Shown here piece after piece: positions 1 to 9,869 of a stretch of DNA of 64,000 bases. Location of the stretch: contig JARGXX010000031.1 of assembly GCA_030374765.1 (NCBI GenBank), positions 186,001-250,000 of the forward strand, read 5' to 3'. The DNA comes from Agarophyton chilense. Its lineage: Eukaryota; Rhodophyta; Florideophyceae; Gracilariales; Gracilariaceae. Each line of letters begins with the position of its first letter. The stretch's first letter is position 1. A program made the position numbers and the translations under genes. The notes beneath the pieces were generated by a model, which was not told the DNA's origin, made no database searches, and was given only the letters and a program-made list of their open reading frames with translations.

Positions 1-539
1 AGTCTGGAGAATGTGAACTGGACATCGTAAGGAGTCTGGATTGCACATGAGTTCCATATTCCAGGCTCCCACGCATGACACGTATACTCCTGAGCCGCAC
101 GTTTCCCAACCTGCGACACAATCACACATGAAGTCACCCTATGTATGGCGTCGAGTACCGTCCAAAAAAGCCTGAAATTAGAAAAATGTTTGCTTTGGAA
201 ACCATCCTTCTTTTTCCCGTAACTCGAAGAATATCCATTCCTTTTTCTATCTGTTGAGCTAAAGTTTTTCGTGTCAATGAGACGAAGACAAAGATGAGCA
301 GAAGGCGCCATTTTCGAAATGACAAGCACTGGTAGCAAATAAAAACCTAGTTGATTCCAACATCTTGTTCAGCATCAGTCACATGACAACATGCAATTGC
401 GCTGGCTTTTACTTTCCCGCGACTAGTTGACCTCTTTCCTCTGTACAACTTCTATCTCAAAGATGAAGACAAGATCTAAGGAGAGAAATATGCGCACATC
501 AAATCATTTTTGATGTTGTAGAAGACCTTGAAGAGAAAC
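1..539. other. No gene recognised
   Basis: AT-rich sequence with only short, unrelated reading frames. It directly precedes the DDE transposase remnant and may be the decayed 5' part of the same DNA transposon, but no terminal inverted repeat or N-terminal DNA-binding domain could be read here. Confidence 0.4.
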
Positions 540-1240
540 ATGCTGGGCATCTTGATGATGCCAATCGAGTATGAAACATGGATGAAACTGCCGTAGACGC
601 CACATGGGGTAAACCAATCAAGCATAGGCCTTACTAGCTCTACAAATGAGGGATGTTGGGTCGCACAAAAAACATAAGGCGTCGATAGGCAAATAATAGC
701 GTTTATTGTATGCTCGGCTTCAGTTTTAAAAGACCCCTTCTATATTGTGGCTGGAAAGAAGGTCATGAAACGATGGATTTTGCCGCTGCCTGCGATATAC
801 GACAAGATTTCTGCCATTTGTTTTACTTTTGAAAGACCGGATTGGATGCCACATGGTGCTGTTGTAACATGCAAAGATTCAGGATCAATGACATTTACGA
901 TACTGAAGGCTTTCATGACGCACGTGAACAACTATGTTTGCAAATACGTACCTGAATATCAAAAGTACTTGTTAAGTATGGACGGCCATGTTTCCAGGGA
1001 AAAAATACGATTGGTTATGGAATGTGAGAAGAATAATTGACTTCGAGTTATCGTACCCACCAATTGAACACCCATAATACAGCTTTGTGATCGTAAAATA
1101 AAAAAGACATTCAAGAGAGCCAGCCTATTAAATTCATCAGAGACCAGTTCAATCGCTGTGCCATTGTCACAACCCGAATTGTTTGCTTTAATCTGGTTTG
1201 CGCCATCAATTCGCACGCCACGATAATAGAGCCAGTTGTA
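540..1240 (+). pseudogene. Degraded DDE-superfamily (pogo/jerky-like) transposase
   Basis: Reading across frames, the stretch near 572-600 encodes NMDETAVDATWG, which matches the first catalytic-Asp motif (NMDET-G) of DDE_1 transposases. The open part at 747-1018 encodes an RPDWMPHGA block and later YLLSMDGHVSR, the second catalytic-Asp region (LLxDGHxSH). A few lysine-rich codons of the C-terminal part (KIKKTFKRASLLN) can be read near 1090-1130. Stop codons and frame changes break the gene, so it is not active. In this family the protein cuts and pastes its own transposon. No terminal inverted repeats were found, so the element ends are unknown. Confidence 0.6.
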
Positions 1241-1529
1241 TGAGCATTATTTGGAAAATCTGGCTCGTATCTCTTTTGATCATCGTTTGCAAACTCTTCA
1301 CGGAAAACACCGGATGAAACTTGCACTTTTGCTCTTCCAAAGTATATATCTGTTGCGTAAAGAGTATACAGTGAGCATAAGAGAAGATTATCAGTTTTGC
1401 TGCAGAAAGAGCAAAAAATATTTAACAGATTTGATGACAAGGTAATGAAGGTCAGAAATTTGACGTTGTTTATCGAGAGTGCAAACACTTTTCGTAAAAT
1501 TTTGAGGCGCAATGTTTTCCACGTTATGA

Positions 1530-2540
1530 TTGTGGAGCAAAACCCGGCGACGGGAAGTGCTCTCAAGGTGTTCGAAGCCTTGCTCCCTGGGGGAGGCAGA
1601 CTCAGAGACAGAGCCCTCCGTTCCACCCGTAGTGTGGGGTGTAACTCCCACGGGGGATTCCGGCAGTACCGACGGAGGTGAGGGATAGAAACCGTTGGAT
1701 CAGGAATGGGTATGGGTATCCCAAAGAATGGGGGAAAATCCGGCGAAGAGAAAAAACGGGGCGAGGGTCGGGCACTGACAGGCACCGGACCCAAGAACCA
1801 GGAAAGGGGCGAAACAACAAAAGAAACCCAATACAGGGGCGAAAACCTGTCCTCGAAAGGAAACACAAAAAGCACGCAACAAGTAAGCAGAACCCCCACG
1901 GGGTATCGTGCACGCAGGTTGTCTGAGCGGTGCCAAGAGGATGGTTGCACGGAACCCAAACGTGGGCACTCTCCAAGTGGAGTCGTGTCCCTACGCAGGC
2001 GTTGCTAACTAAAGCCCGTTCCGGGTTGTAAGGCCGAAACAATGGCGACGAAGAACCTCTAAAGGTATCGAAGACCAACCTTGGTTCCCCTTTTACTCTG
2101 AGCTTCGGACTGTCAGATCTCGTCTCCCTAAGTAGGGCCCACGAACTAAACTCTGCAGCAGTGCACACCTGCTCAGGGCCATACACGTGGAGATCCCACT
2201 GTCAGGGCCCAAAAGTCCAACGTTCTAACAAATATCCAAAAATCGGTGCCAAAAGTAAGCCACGTGTATCACGGGGCCAATCCAACCATGGGCCATCCGA
2301 ATTTTCGCTTCATAGGCGAACTCTAACCAGAAAACAGTGCCACCTCAGCACACCTTAGAGGGGATCATACTCATAACCCTCGGAGGGTTTAATCCTCATT
2401 ATATGAGTTGCATCTTCAAGTATCCTCTAACTGGGCGTTGCTCTACAATGATGTTAACGAAAACTGTATCGCGGGATGTAATGTCTAACTGTTTTAGGGG
2501 GCACGGGATGTACTCGATCTAAAAAGAGGAGATTAAGGAT
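1530..2540. repeat. Hairpin-studded repeat, probably a decayed LTR
   Basis: This kilobase has no recognisable protein but carries the same short perfect hairpins as the gypsy LTRs further on. The clearest is AACCCT-CGG-AGGGTT at 2375-2389, and CCCACGGGG-type stems occur near 1648 and 1888. Long frames exist on both strands, for example 1111-1959 on minus, but their proline- and arginine-rich translations match no family and look like by-products of base composition. I infer a remnant LTR or leader of a fourth gypsy-type family. TG...CA ends and a target duplication were not identified. Confidence 0.35.
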
Positions 2541-3453
2541 ATCTGTAAGGTGTGGCAGCACCAGCCACTGAAGGACGCAACAAAAACGGTGTTTTTACTG
2601 AGACCAAGTTGGTAGACGATGATTCACAGCGCTCGCGGGTTCGGTAACCCGTAATAACACCAGAAGTATCTCTATGGTTGCCTGTAGAAACGAAAAGGGG
2701 TAAAAGAAGTCTAGTAGATACTTGAAAATACATTAGTGACAGGGGTGGCCAGGTTTGTTGAAATCATTTCACCAGCCACCCGAACTATGATAGTGTTCCT
2801 GGCCACGTTGCCAAAAAGAGGTGCACTTGAGATGAGCCACCCTATCTAATTATTCTTATGTAAATAATATTAAATAGGGAAATGCTAAGCTAATTGATAT
2901 CTAAACCACTTTAGCACACTGCGTATTCCGGCAACCACCCAGGTCCTCGATCCATCACGTGGCTTAACTATCTCATCAGGAAATCTCACTATAATACACC
3001 CCTGAAGACAAACAAAGAGCTCTTAACAGGTGTTTAGGGACATGAAACCACGGAAGTGTATGCTTTTCGGGCTCCAACGAAGTACAAAACGGTGGAAGAC
3101 ACGTCAAGCGAACATGAATACATGAAAGCCCAAAACTGTAAGAACCTTCGTTCGAATGGAATTGATGCGCAAAAATGACAAGCTGGGAAGGACGAGAAGG
3201 AGCAGTAGAAGCCCAAAATTTGTTTGAAGAAGGGTATTGACTTATCCAGACGTAAGACAGAACGTGCCAAGAAAAGAGATTTTTTGTTTCTTAAAAGGGT
3301 TGCAAGTGCTAAGATTCGGAAGTTTAAACTTCAGAATCGTTCGAGGTTGGTAGCTGGATCGAAATAATCTCGTTATAATGTGTTTACGGACGCAGTTATC
3401 GATGCAGAATTCGTAGGGGCAGTAGTGGGTGTTGTGATGGCTACGTGGCATTC
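2541..3453. other. No gene recognised; repeat-derived
   Basis: The sequence GTGGCCAGG...CCTGGCCAC (2746-2804) forms a loose inverted repeat, and an AT-rich segment follows at 2840-2900, resembling the layout of the LTRs nearby. Between 3030 and 3453 there are only frames interrupted by stops. The right end is the target site of the solo LTR that starts at 3454. Confidence 0.3.
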
Positions 3454-4087
3454 TGTCGTATAGTGGCAGATGGTTTGACCGTTGAGGTTGTCGATATACT
3501 ACACTGACCTTGTAGGTGATGGATGCGAGGGATCATCGGCCACGCCGCTCCGGGCGACATACCATCTAGGTGTTGTCAGCCACGTGTAGTGTTGACATGT
3601 ACCTTCTGGTTGAGTAATTGTTAGTAATTTTAATTGTAATTATATTCATTTTAGTACAGTAGTGGAGTGGCCACCTGGCATTGTAGCCAGTGCTGGCCAG
3701 GTCTCTTACACTAGATCAGAGACCGTGCCTTGCTAGCACCTCCCGGGTGATCTGAAGAGGGCAGTCCACTGCATATAGAAAACTTCACCTCCCCCATCCT
3801 AATCTGATAAAAGCAGGCATCACTTGGGTCACGACTATACCTTTTGGATTATTGTTTCTCAACTACCGCACAGGCTTTCCCGCGCGTCGACGCCTACCAT
3901 CGTTTACCTACACGTTATAGGCTAGTCGCCCCGCCGTTTGCCCCTGCGGGTTTTCACGGTGCCCTGTTACCATCGAGGTTTACTACGCCTACCTTCTAAG
4001 GTTGAGCGTCAACACGCTCCCTACTGTTGAGCGTCACTACGCTCCCGAGACAAGACAGTAGCATACCACAGAGGTGATTGTACGACA
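3454..4087 (+). repeat. Solo LTR of the element-B gypsy family
   Basis: This 634-bp unit begins TGTCGTA and ends TACGACA, the same 7-bp inverted ends seen at both LTRs of element B (21747-22380 and 31900-32508), which lie in the opposite orientation. The body is closely similar throughout, including the AT-rich stretch near 3620-3655 and the CACGTGTAG block. It is flanked by CATTC (3449-3453) and TATTC (4088-4092), a 5-bp target duplication with one mismatch. The internal region is gone, as expected after recombination between two LTRs. Confidence 0.85.
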
Positions 4088-4864
4088 TATTCTCCAAAGC
4101 GGACCTTGTAGAGGTGATTTGGCGTAGCAAAAATGTAGATCATTTGGTGATGGATTTGAGACGTAACTCCGAAGTGTCGGTCAGGAAACTCCGTTTCTTG
4201 TAGTATTCTACTATGTCGGGGAATCCGATGGGTTGGTGTTTCGCGAAGTCGCGGTTGGAACTCATAAGTGAGTGATTTCATCAAACTTGTGATATGAAAC
4301 GGCATACCACGTAGGATGCCAGGAGGCAGGGTACATTAGTGGAACACGTGGTATCACGAGTGGACTGGCTTGCAACGGCGCATGTAGTGGCGATCCACGT
4401 GGCTGGTTTTACTACCTTTTGTAGCTAGAAGTCCATTAGGGACCATACCCATACAGTGGTCTGGCTCAGTGGCTGACCACTGGGTATTATTTATATATTT
4501 ATTTGGACAATCACCCTGGCACACAGTATATAGCGTACCAGAGGTGAGCGCCGACTCCAAGTAAAGGAGACAACATTGGCATCATGACTATTCTGTTCCT
4601 CGCTTAGGATTCCTTAACCGGAGATCCAGACGAGCTATAATAGATAGTCAGCCCCCAACCACTTCACTAGCCGTCTCGTACCTACGTCCCATCAACGTTT
4701 TACAGTTGCACTGTTCACCCTCGCTGGCGAGTAGTGGCCTTACACCCCACTTCCAGCTCGCTGGTGTTGTAGCTCTACCACTCCTTTACTTCGCCGCAAG
4801 CGACCCATCGGCAGTCCGAACGCTGTCGCGGGTGTCTGCTATCTCCGTAAGAGCGGATACTACA
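4088..4864 (+). repeat. 3' end of an A-type gypsy element: internal tail plus LTR
   Basis: The LTR proper runs about 4295-4864 (TGAAACGG to ACTACA). It is nearly identical, inverted, to 16787-17355 and more distantly related to the LTR at 5503-6055. The roughly 95 bases before it (4199-4294) also match, inverted, 17356-17458, so both copies carry the same piece of internal sequence upstream of the LTR. It is therefore a 3' LTR with a short remainder of its element, not a clean solo LTR. The upstream side is cut by the B-family LTR inserted at 3454-4087. Confidence 0.7.
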
Positions 4865-5502
4865 TTTTTAAGTCGGATGAAACTCGAAAAAATGATTGCA
4901 TTAGATGTAGAAGAGTGTACTCAAATAGTTTCAAAGATGTAGTAAGTGTTTTGGGAAAGAGTTCAAAACAAAGCTTTTTTGAACGGTACCCATCTTTTAA
5001 GGAGTGTTTCCTGGAGCTCAAGTTTGTGATTTTAATCTCTACGTTTGTTACGGAACCTTTCGCCCGTTCGTTCTCACATTAGTTTCTCGCTACCCAAATC
5101 GGGTACCCCTAACGTTTAACACAAATACTCATCAAGGAAATTTGAGTACAGTTATGGAATAGTTTCAATTGTTTCTCAAAGTTTGAATGCTCTGTTTCCT
5201 GCACAATTTTCAAATCACAGACTACAGCTTCATCTCCTTTTTTCTGTACTTCGCCTGCAAAATGACATACAGTGCTCCGATCTCGTCAAGAAATCTGCCC
5301 ATCACACCGGAAAGGCCATCACTCATGAGAATAAACATGACGTAACAAACGAAAAACAATGTACAAAACAATCTCTCAAGTAATGAAGTTAAAACAGTTG
5401 CGCAGTTTTGTATTATCTTGCTATTCTCGGAATGCCAATGGAATGTTGTTCGTCTAAGTACGATGATACTCATAGGTGAGTGCAACAGCTATGATGAAGT
5501 TA
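4865..5502. other. No gene recognised
   Basis: AT-rich sequence with small reading frames on both strands, none matching a known family or supported by a neighbour. It separates the 3' LTR fragment at 4295-4864 from the related LTR at 5503. Confidence 0.35.
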
Positions 5503-6055
5503 TGAAGCGGTATCCCGCAGATAGCCAGCGAGGTGGTATGTTACACGTGGGATCTCGGCCTACAACGGGGCATCCAATTCGACCCTTTGTAGGGAAATAC
5601 CAGATTGGCAACGGCGCATATAGTGCATAGCCACGTGGCAACCAAGACTCCCCTTCGTAGGTGGAAGCCCGTTTAGAGCTAGTTATCCCGTACTGTAGAG
5701 GGATTACTTGGCTAACCAACTTTATATATAGATAATATGATGTGAGGCGCTCACCACTGTGCACAGTACATAAGGCACAGAGGGGAGCGCCGACTCCAAA
5801 GTAAAGGAGACAACAACGGTTTTACAAACTGTCTTGTTCCTTGTTTAGGATTCCCTAACCCGAAATCCGGAGGAGCTACAACAAGTATTTTTCGGTTCCA
5901 TAGTACCAACCACCCTCATTGGTGAGTGGGGCCTTACAACTCCCATTCTAGCTCGCTAGTGTTGTGTTCTACCATAACTTTCCCTCAGCCGCAAGCACCC
6001 ATTCGGCAGTCCCGAACACTGTAGCAGGTGTCTGGTCTCTGCGTTAGAGCGTACA
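5503..6055 (+). repeat. 5' LTR of gypsy element A1
   Basis: The unit starts TGAAGCGG and ends GCGTACA and is a diverged relative of the LTRs at 4295-4864 and 16787-17355. It is followed after two bases by the primer-binding-type 18-mer and then by a gag reading frame, which makes it a 5' LTR in plus orientation. No matching same-orientation 3' LTR was found downstream, so element A1 is truncated or its 3' LTR is too decayed to recognise. Confidence 0.65.
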
Positions 6056-6057
6056 AG

Positions 6058-6075
6058 TGTTCTCGCGACTTAGAA
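6058..6075 (+). promoter_or_regulatory. Candidate primer-binding site, element A1
   Basis: The 18-mer TGTTCTCGCGACTTAGAA lies just after the LTR end. It matches the equivalent sites of element C (TGGTCTCCCGACTTAGAA) and element B (TGGGCTCCCGACTTAGAA) at 16 and 15 positions. A tRNA 3' part would anneal here to prime minus-strand DNA synthesis. The primer tRNA could not be named. Confidence 0.55.
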
Positions 6076-6383
6076 ACACTGTGGCTGGCTACTCCAAGTA
6101 TTTTGCACCTGGAACGCGGAATCGATACCGATATTTAATTCGAGTGGAACACGATCTCTTGAACGGTTTCCAAACACGTCCAGCTATTACGGAGTTCCGT
6201 AGTTAGCTACGCTGCCGTATTCAATTGAAGCCCTCAATTATTTCGTCTCCGAACATTGGATTTGTTCGGAAAGCTGAAAAAGAAGACCCAGTCTAGAACT
6301 GGTTCCCGGGTCCTTCAGACCCACGTCCGCGACCGAGGCTTGCCTCATCTGAAAAAGCCGGTGAGCGACTATTCTGTCAGGCT

Positions 6384-6887
6384 ATGAAAAGCTCTCGTTC
6401 GGTAGCCGATAGACGAGATCTCTCGGATGTACCCACGCCCATGGAGGTGGCTATTGAACCAACCACGGATGCAAATGGTTCCCATAATGAACCTAGAGAC
6501 CGACAGGTCGCAACCCCTGCTGGAGAAAATGATTTACGCCCTCAGGTGCTTATTCTCAAATCTGAGTGAAAAGCCTATCGTGAGCGAATCATTGGATTAG
6601 AATCGTAGATGACGGTCACTACCGAAGAGGTAGAGCGCTTCCGCCGAGAACAAGGCGTACTCGCTCGTCGAGAAGAAAGGGACCCGGTGTCCGCGGTTGT
6701 GGGAACCCTGCAAGAGGGTTTGAACCAAGTAGTGGAAACGCATAGTAATACTCCGGAGGCTTTACCGGGCCTAACCGTTGACGTTGAGGAAATCCTCACT
6801 CGAGTTAACCTTCGTCTGGAACGCCTGGAGCCAGTAGTAAATGCGCAGACTACTGCTACCCAAGTCGTGAGAAACGACAATGTGTGA
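6384..6887 (+). pseudogene. gag N-terminal fragment, gypsy element A1
   Basis: An ATG at 6384 opens a frame that stops at 6567-6569; the same kind of sequence resumes at 6609-6887 after a stop. The product is hydrophilic with a charged, probably coiled-coil stretch (EEVERFRREQGVLARREE) followed by VEEILTRVNLRLERLEP. Its position after LTR and primer site, and its likeness in layout to the gag start of element C (36173 onward), identify it as Gag. The capsid core and zinc knuckle are missing; a second LTR-like unit follows almost immediately. Confidence 0.5.
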
Positions 6888-6908
6888 CGCAACGCGCCGG
6901 GCCCTTAT

Positions 6909-8030
6909 TGAGGACAAGTAGCCACCCTCCTCCGACCTCCTTACACTAAGCAGTGACGACGCCGTAATAGCTGGCATACTGCCAGGATGGAATACCGTGC
7001 ATAGCGCTAGGTGTCATACGTGCGGCAATGGCCGGCAGGTAGTTCGTGTGGTTGGCACCATACAGTGCTCTGCACTGCTGCCTTGTATTTTTTAATTGTA
7101 TTTATTAGTTGTAATCTATCGTAATGGCTAACTGCTAAGCGGCCGGCGGTACTTGAGCGCTGGGTCGCCGGGGGCTAGACCGAAGTAAAGTCCAAGAGGT
7201 GGGAGACGCCTCCGAACTATTAGTTCGTGTCTTGAGACTATAGGGTTATCAGACCTTCGTTCCCAGTCGACGCCGACAAGACAGGCAGCAGTCTGATCAA
7301 CTGCTGCAGAGGTATCTCTCGCGTTTTAGCCTATCGAGTATTCCCCGTCCAGTCCTTGCCCTCACGGCCATCGGTCGCCGCGTGGCGCATTGCACTTTCG
7401 CTCGGTCTATTGGACCGCTGGCAGTTCTACTGCGCGAGCAGATTGTAGACCCGTATCCGTTGGATACCGAGGTGTGGATCGGGAGCCTCGGATAAGTGAG
7501 TATCACTTCCAGGTGCAGCTGGCAAAGCCAGGCAGGCGCATTCGTCTGGGCGCTGGTTCAATCCCAGGGCTTGCCCTGCTTTGCTATCGTCACCCATTGG
7601 GTGTGAGTGATTACCACTTTGTGGCGCCAGTCGGCATAGCCAAGCAGACGCTCTCGTCTGAGCGCTGGTACAATCTCAGGGCTTGCCCTGCTTTGTTATC
7701 GCCACCCGTTGGGTGAAGTGGTTGGTGCGTCGTTGCCGACGTTAGGGTCGTGGCGCTCGTCCGGGCTCTGGTACAATCCCGGGGCTCGCCCCGGCTACTC
7801 GTCATACGCGGCGTATATCCAGGCCGATCACTTCGGTTCGTGTCGGATCGACACCACTCCGAGCACGTCTTCCGGACGCCAAGAGCTCCTGTGGAACGAT
7901 AGGAGTCTGTGCCTAATCGACACTCCTCACCTGTGAGACGACGCCTCTCTTGAGTCGTTGCGGACTCTAGGGCCAGATAGCCGACCCCGGCTTTCCAGGC
8001 TCTGCCTGTGCGTAGCTCTCGCCGCCTGCG
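6909..8030 (+). repeat. Decayed LTR of a second gypsy element (A2)
   Basis: The stretch resembles the element-C LTR in organisation: a TGAGGACAAG start, GGCCGGC blocks, an AT-rich centre (7086-7125), then many short GC hairpins. Examples are GTATCC-GTT-GGATAC at 7453-7467 and CCGGGG-CTCG-CCCCGG at 7779-7794. At 8033 the bases TGGTCTCCCGA match the first 11 bases of the element-C primer-binding site, which places the LTR end near 8030. The exact ends are uncertain. It interrupts the A1 gag, so A2 probably inserted into A1. Confidence 0.45.
7497..7800 (+). repeat. 112-bp tandem repeat inside the A2 LTR
   Basis: A unit of about 112 bp occurs nearly three times. The hairpin CAGGGCTTGCCCTG lies at 7565-7578 and 7677-7690 (112 apart), and CACCC-loop-GGGTG at 7591-7603 and 7703-7715 (also 112 apart). 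A third, diverged copy brings CCGGGGCTCGCCCCGG at 7779-7794. The sites GCGCTGGT-CAATC precede each. Sub-repeats of this kind in LTRs often carry enhancer or stability signals; no such role is shown here. Confidence 0.7.
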
Positions 8031-8099
8031 GCTGGTCTCCCGAGTAGCGCATTGCGTTACACAATGACACCCCCTTGAGGGAAGAGCGTTCCAAGAAAT

Positions 8100-9205
8100 C
8101 GAAGTCAAGACGTTGCAAGAAGCAAAAGTCCAAGCCGGACACTAGTGATGATTCAAAATGATCGGAGGATGAGGACTCCAGTGCTGACGAGTCTGACTTG
8201 TCGAATACGTCCACTTATGACTACAGTGATGATCATCATCGTAGTTCCCGTTCTAGAAAGAGGAACAATTCTTCTTGGCTACTAAGGAAGAAAGTTCCTA
8301 CGTACAAGCAACTCAGGCCGCTTCCTTGTACGAATCCGTCGTATCCAAAGGTCCTGGACCACAGGTATTATCGCCTAAAGAGAGGAGGAAAGAAGCGATC
8401 GGGCCGTGAAACTGTAAAGGTTAAGGACCACATTAAACGGTTGAAGATTGGAGTAAAATATTTAGTCTTTGATGGCAAAACGCTCATTTTTGTTTTCGAG
8501 TTCCTTACTAGTTTCGTTGCCGAGGCGGAAACCTTAGAAATGAGTGAACCTCAAGCTTGGGTTTCATTACCACATTTCTTGACGGGTTTTGGGTTCGAGC
8601 AATATCGCTCCGTTTGCGGTTCCCTGACAGCTGACGAAGGAGGTGTACCATCCTGGCCGGAGGCAGTTCAGTACTTACTGCGAAGCTATGCGACATCGAA
8701 CGCAATCCGACAGGCTAACCTGGATCTTCGTGATGTGACCCAGAAACCTGGTGAGGGAGAAGCAGAGTACAGCTCGAGGCTTAAAAAAATGGCCAAGCGC
8801 TGTGGAAAAGTTCGCTCAACGGAGGACGATACTACCTTGTTCATTGATGGGCTCTATCTTACTATCAAGTGTCTATTGGCTCGATTTCGAGAGAAGCATG
8901 AAAGAACCCCATTTCTGGAGTTGGTTCAGTTTGCGCAAGCTGAAGGTGACGCGGTAAGACCTCGCGCAGTTACGCCGAACATCACAAAGCTTGATGCATC
9001 CAAAGCAGAGGAAAGACGCAAACAAGCCGCGAAACCCACTGGAAAGTGTTACACCGGGAATCTCCAGTTCACTCTCGAGAGTCGTCGTTTGTTGGACACG
9101 ACAATCCATCGCAACACGATGCTATTCACCTTATGGATTATTGGCACTCATAGTTGCCCACAGAGGATCTACATCACTCAGAAGCCCAGGAGGAAGAAGC
9201 TCTAA
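8100..9205 (+). pseudogene. gag (capsid region), gypsy element A2
   Basis: The first part (8100-8420) encodes a Ser/Asp-rich and Lys/Arg-rich region (SEDEDSSADESDLSNTS, RSSRSRKRNNSS) with a stop near 8158, as in the gag tails of elements B and C. From about 8530 the frame encodes a typical retrotransposon Gag core: WPEAVQYLLRSYAT, then RLKKMAKRCGK and FLELVQFAQAEGD, the hallmark block of Ty3/gypsy capsids. Gag packages element RNA into virus-like particles. The reading frame decays after about 9050, and its usual zinc knuckle appears in another frame at 9289-9627. Confidence 0.7.
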
Positions 9206-9288
9206 TGGCTATGGAGGGCATATTCCCAGTATCCCGTGCATACATGAAACCCCCGGATGGAGGATTCAAGAATGGAAACCCTGGATAG

Positions 9289-9627
9289 GTGGACACGCGA
9301 ATAGCGTATCGATCACAACCGATGTCGGCAAAACGCCGTGAAGCGTTAATATGCTATCTATGCTATAGCCGTTATCATCTGTCTTCAGAATGTACCTTGC
9401 CTGCAACGGATTTAGTTTGCGTTCTCACGAATTACGAGACTCTCTCAGGGGAGGAAAGAACCCGAGTGCCGGCTGGTACCTACTGGAAGATGAAAGCATG
9501 GCTTAGATACCATCCTGAACGCCAATTAGGAGCTCCAGTAATTCATACCACTGAAGCACCACAGGCTAATCTGCAGGTTGGAAGCAACCATCCAAGGGCG
9601 AACGACCCGCCTCAGTCGGGAAACTAA
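9289..9627 (+). pseudogene. Gag zinc-knuckle segment, element A2
   Basis: The frame contains CYLCYSRYHLSSEC, a CX2CX4HX4C (CCHC) zinc knuckle that binds nucleic acid in Gag nucleocapsid domains. Element B has the same spacing in CWFCFATDHLENNC. It follows the capsid region in a shifted frame, so at least one frameshift separates the two parts. Confidence 0.75.
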
Positions 9628-9869
9628 GTAAGGGAAGCCCTAGGGGATCGGCCCTATTCCATCGCGTAGAGCCAACCAGGCAGTACTGGTCTCTTTGTTC
9701 CCGCGCTTGGAGACCCAAGGTCCTGATAACGACTCATCATCTTGCGTCGAGCGGATTAAATCCGTCAGTTGGAAAGCGAGTACAGTTTGAATGTGATCTT
9801 AAACTTCCTTGGAGTCTTTTTACTTGTCGGTCAAATCGGGAAAACTTTGTTATGATAATTTAGAAGAGG

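Noticed and set aside
1111..1959. A 282-codon minus-strand frame
   Set aside because: Its product is a proline- and phenylalanine-rich string with no domain, it spans the end of the transposase remnant and the start of a repeat, and it has no support from neighbours.
7497..7800. Tandem hairpin repeats as a CRISPR array
   Set aside because: Units are directly abutting 112-mers inside an LTR, without short repeats alternating with unique spacers and without cas genes. The window is eukaryotic.
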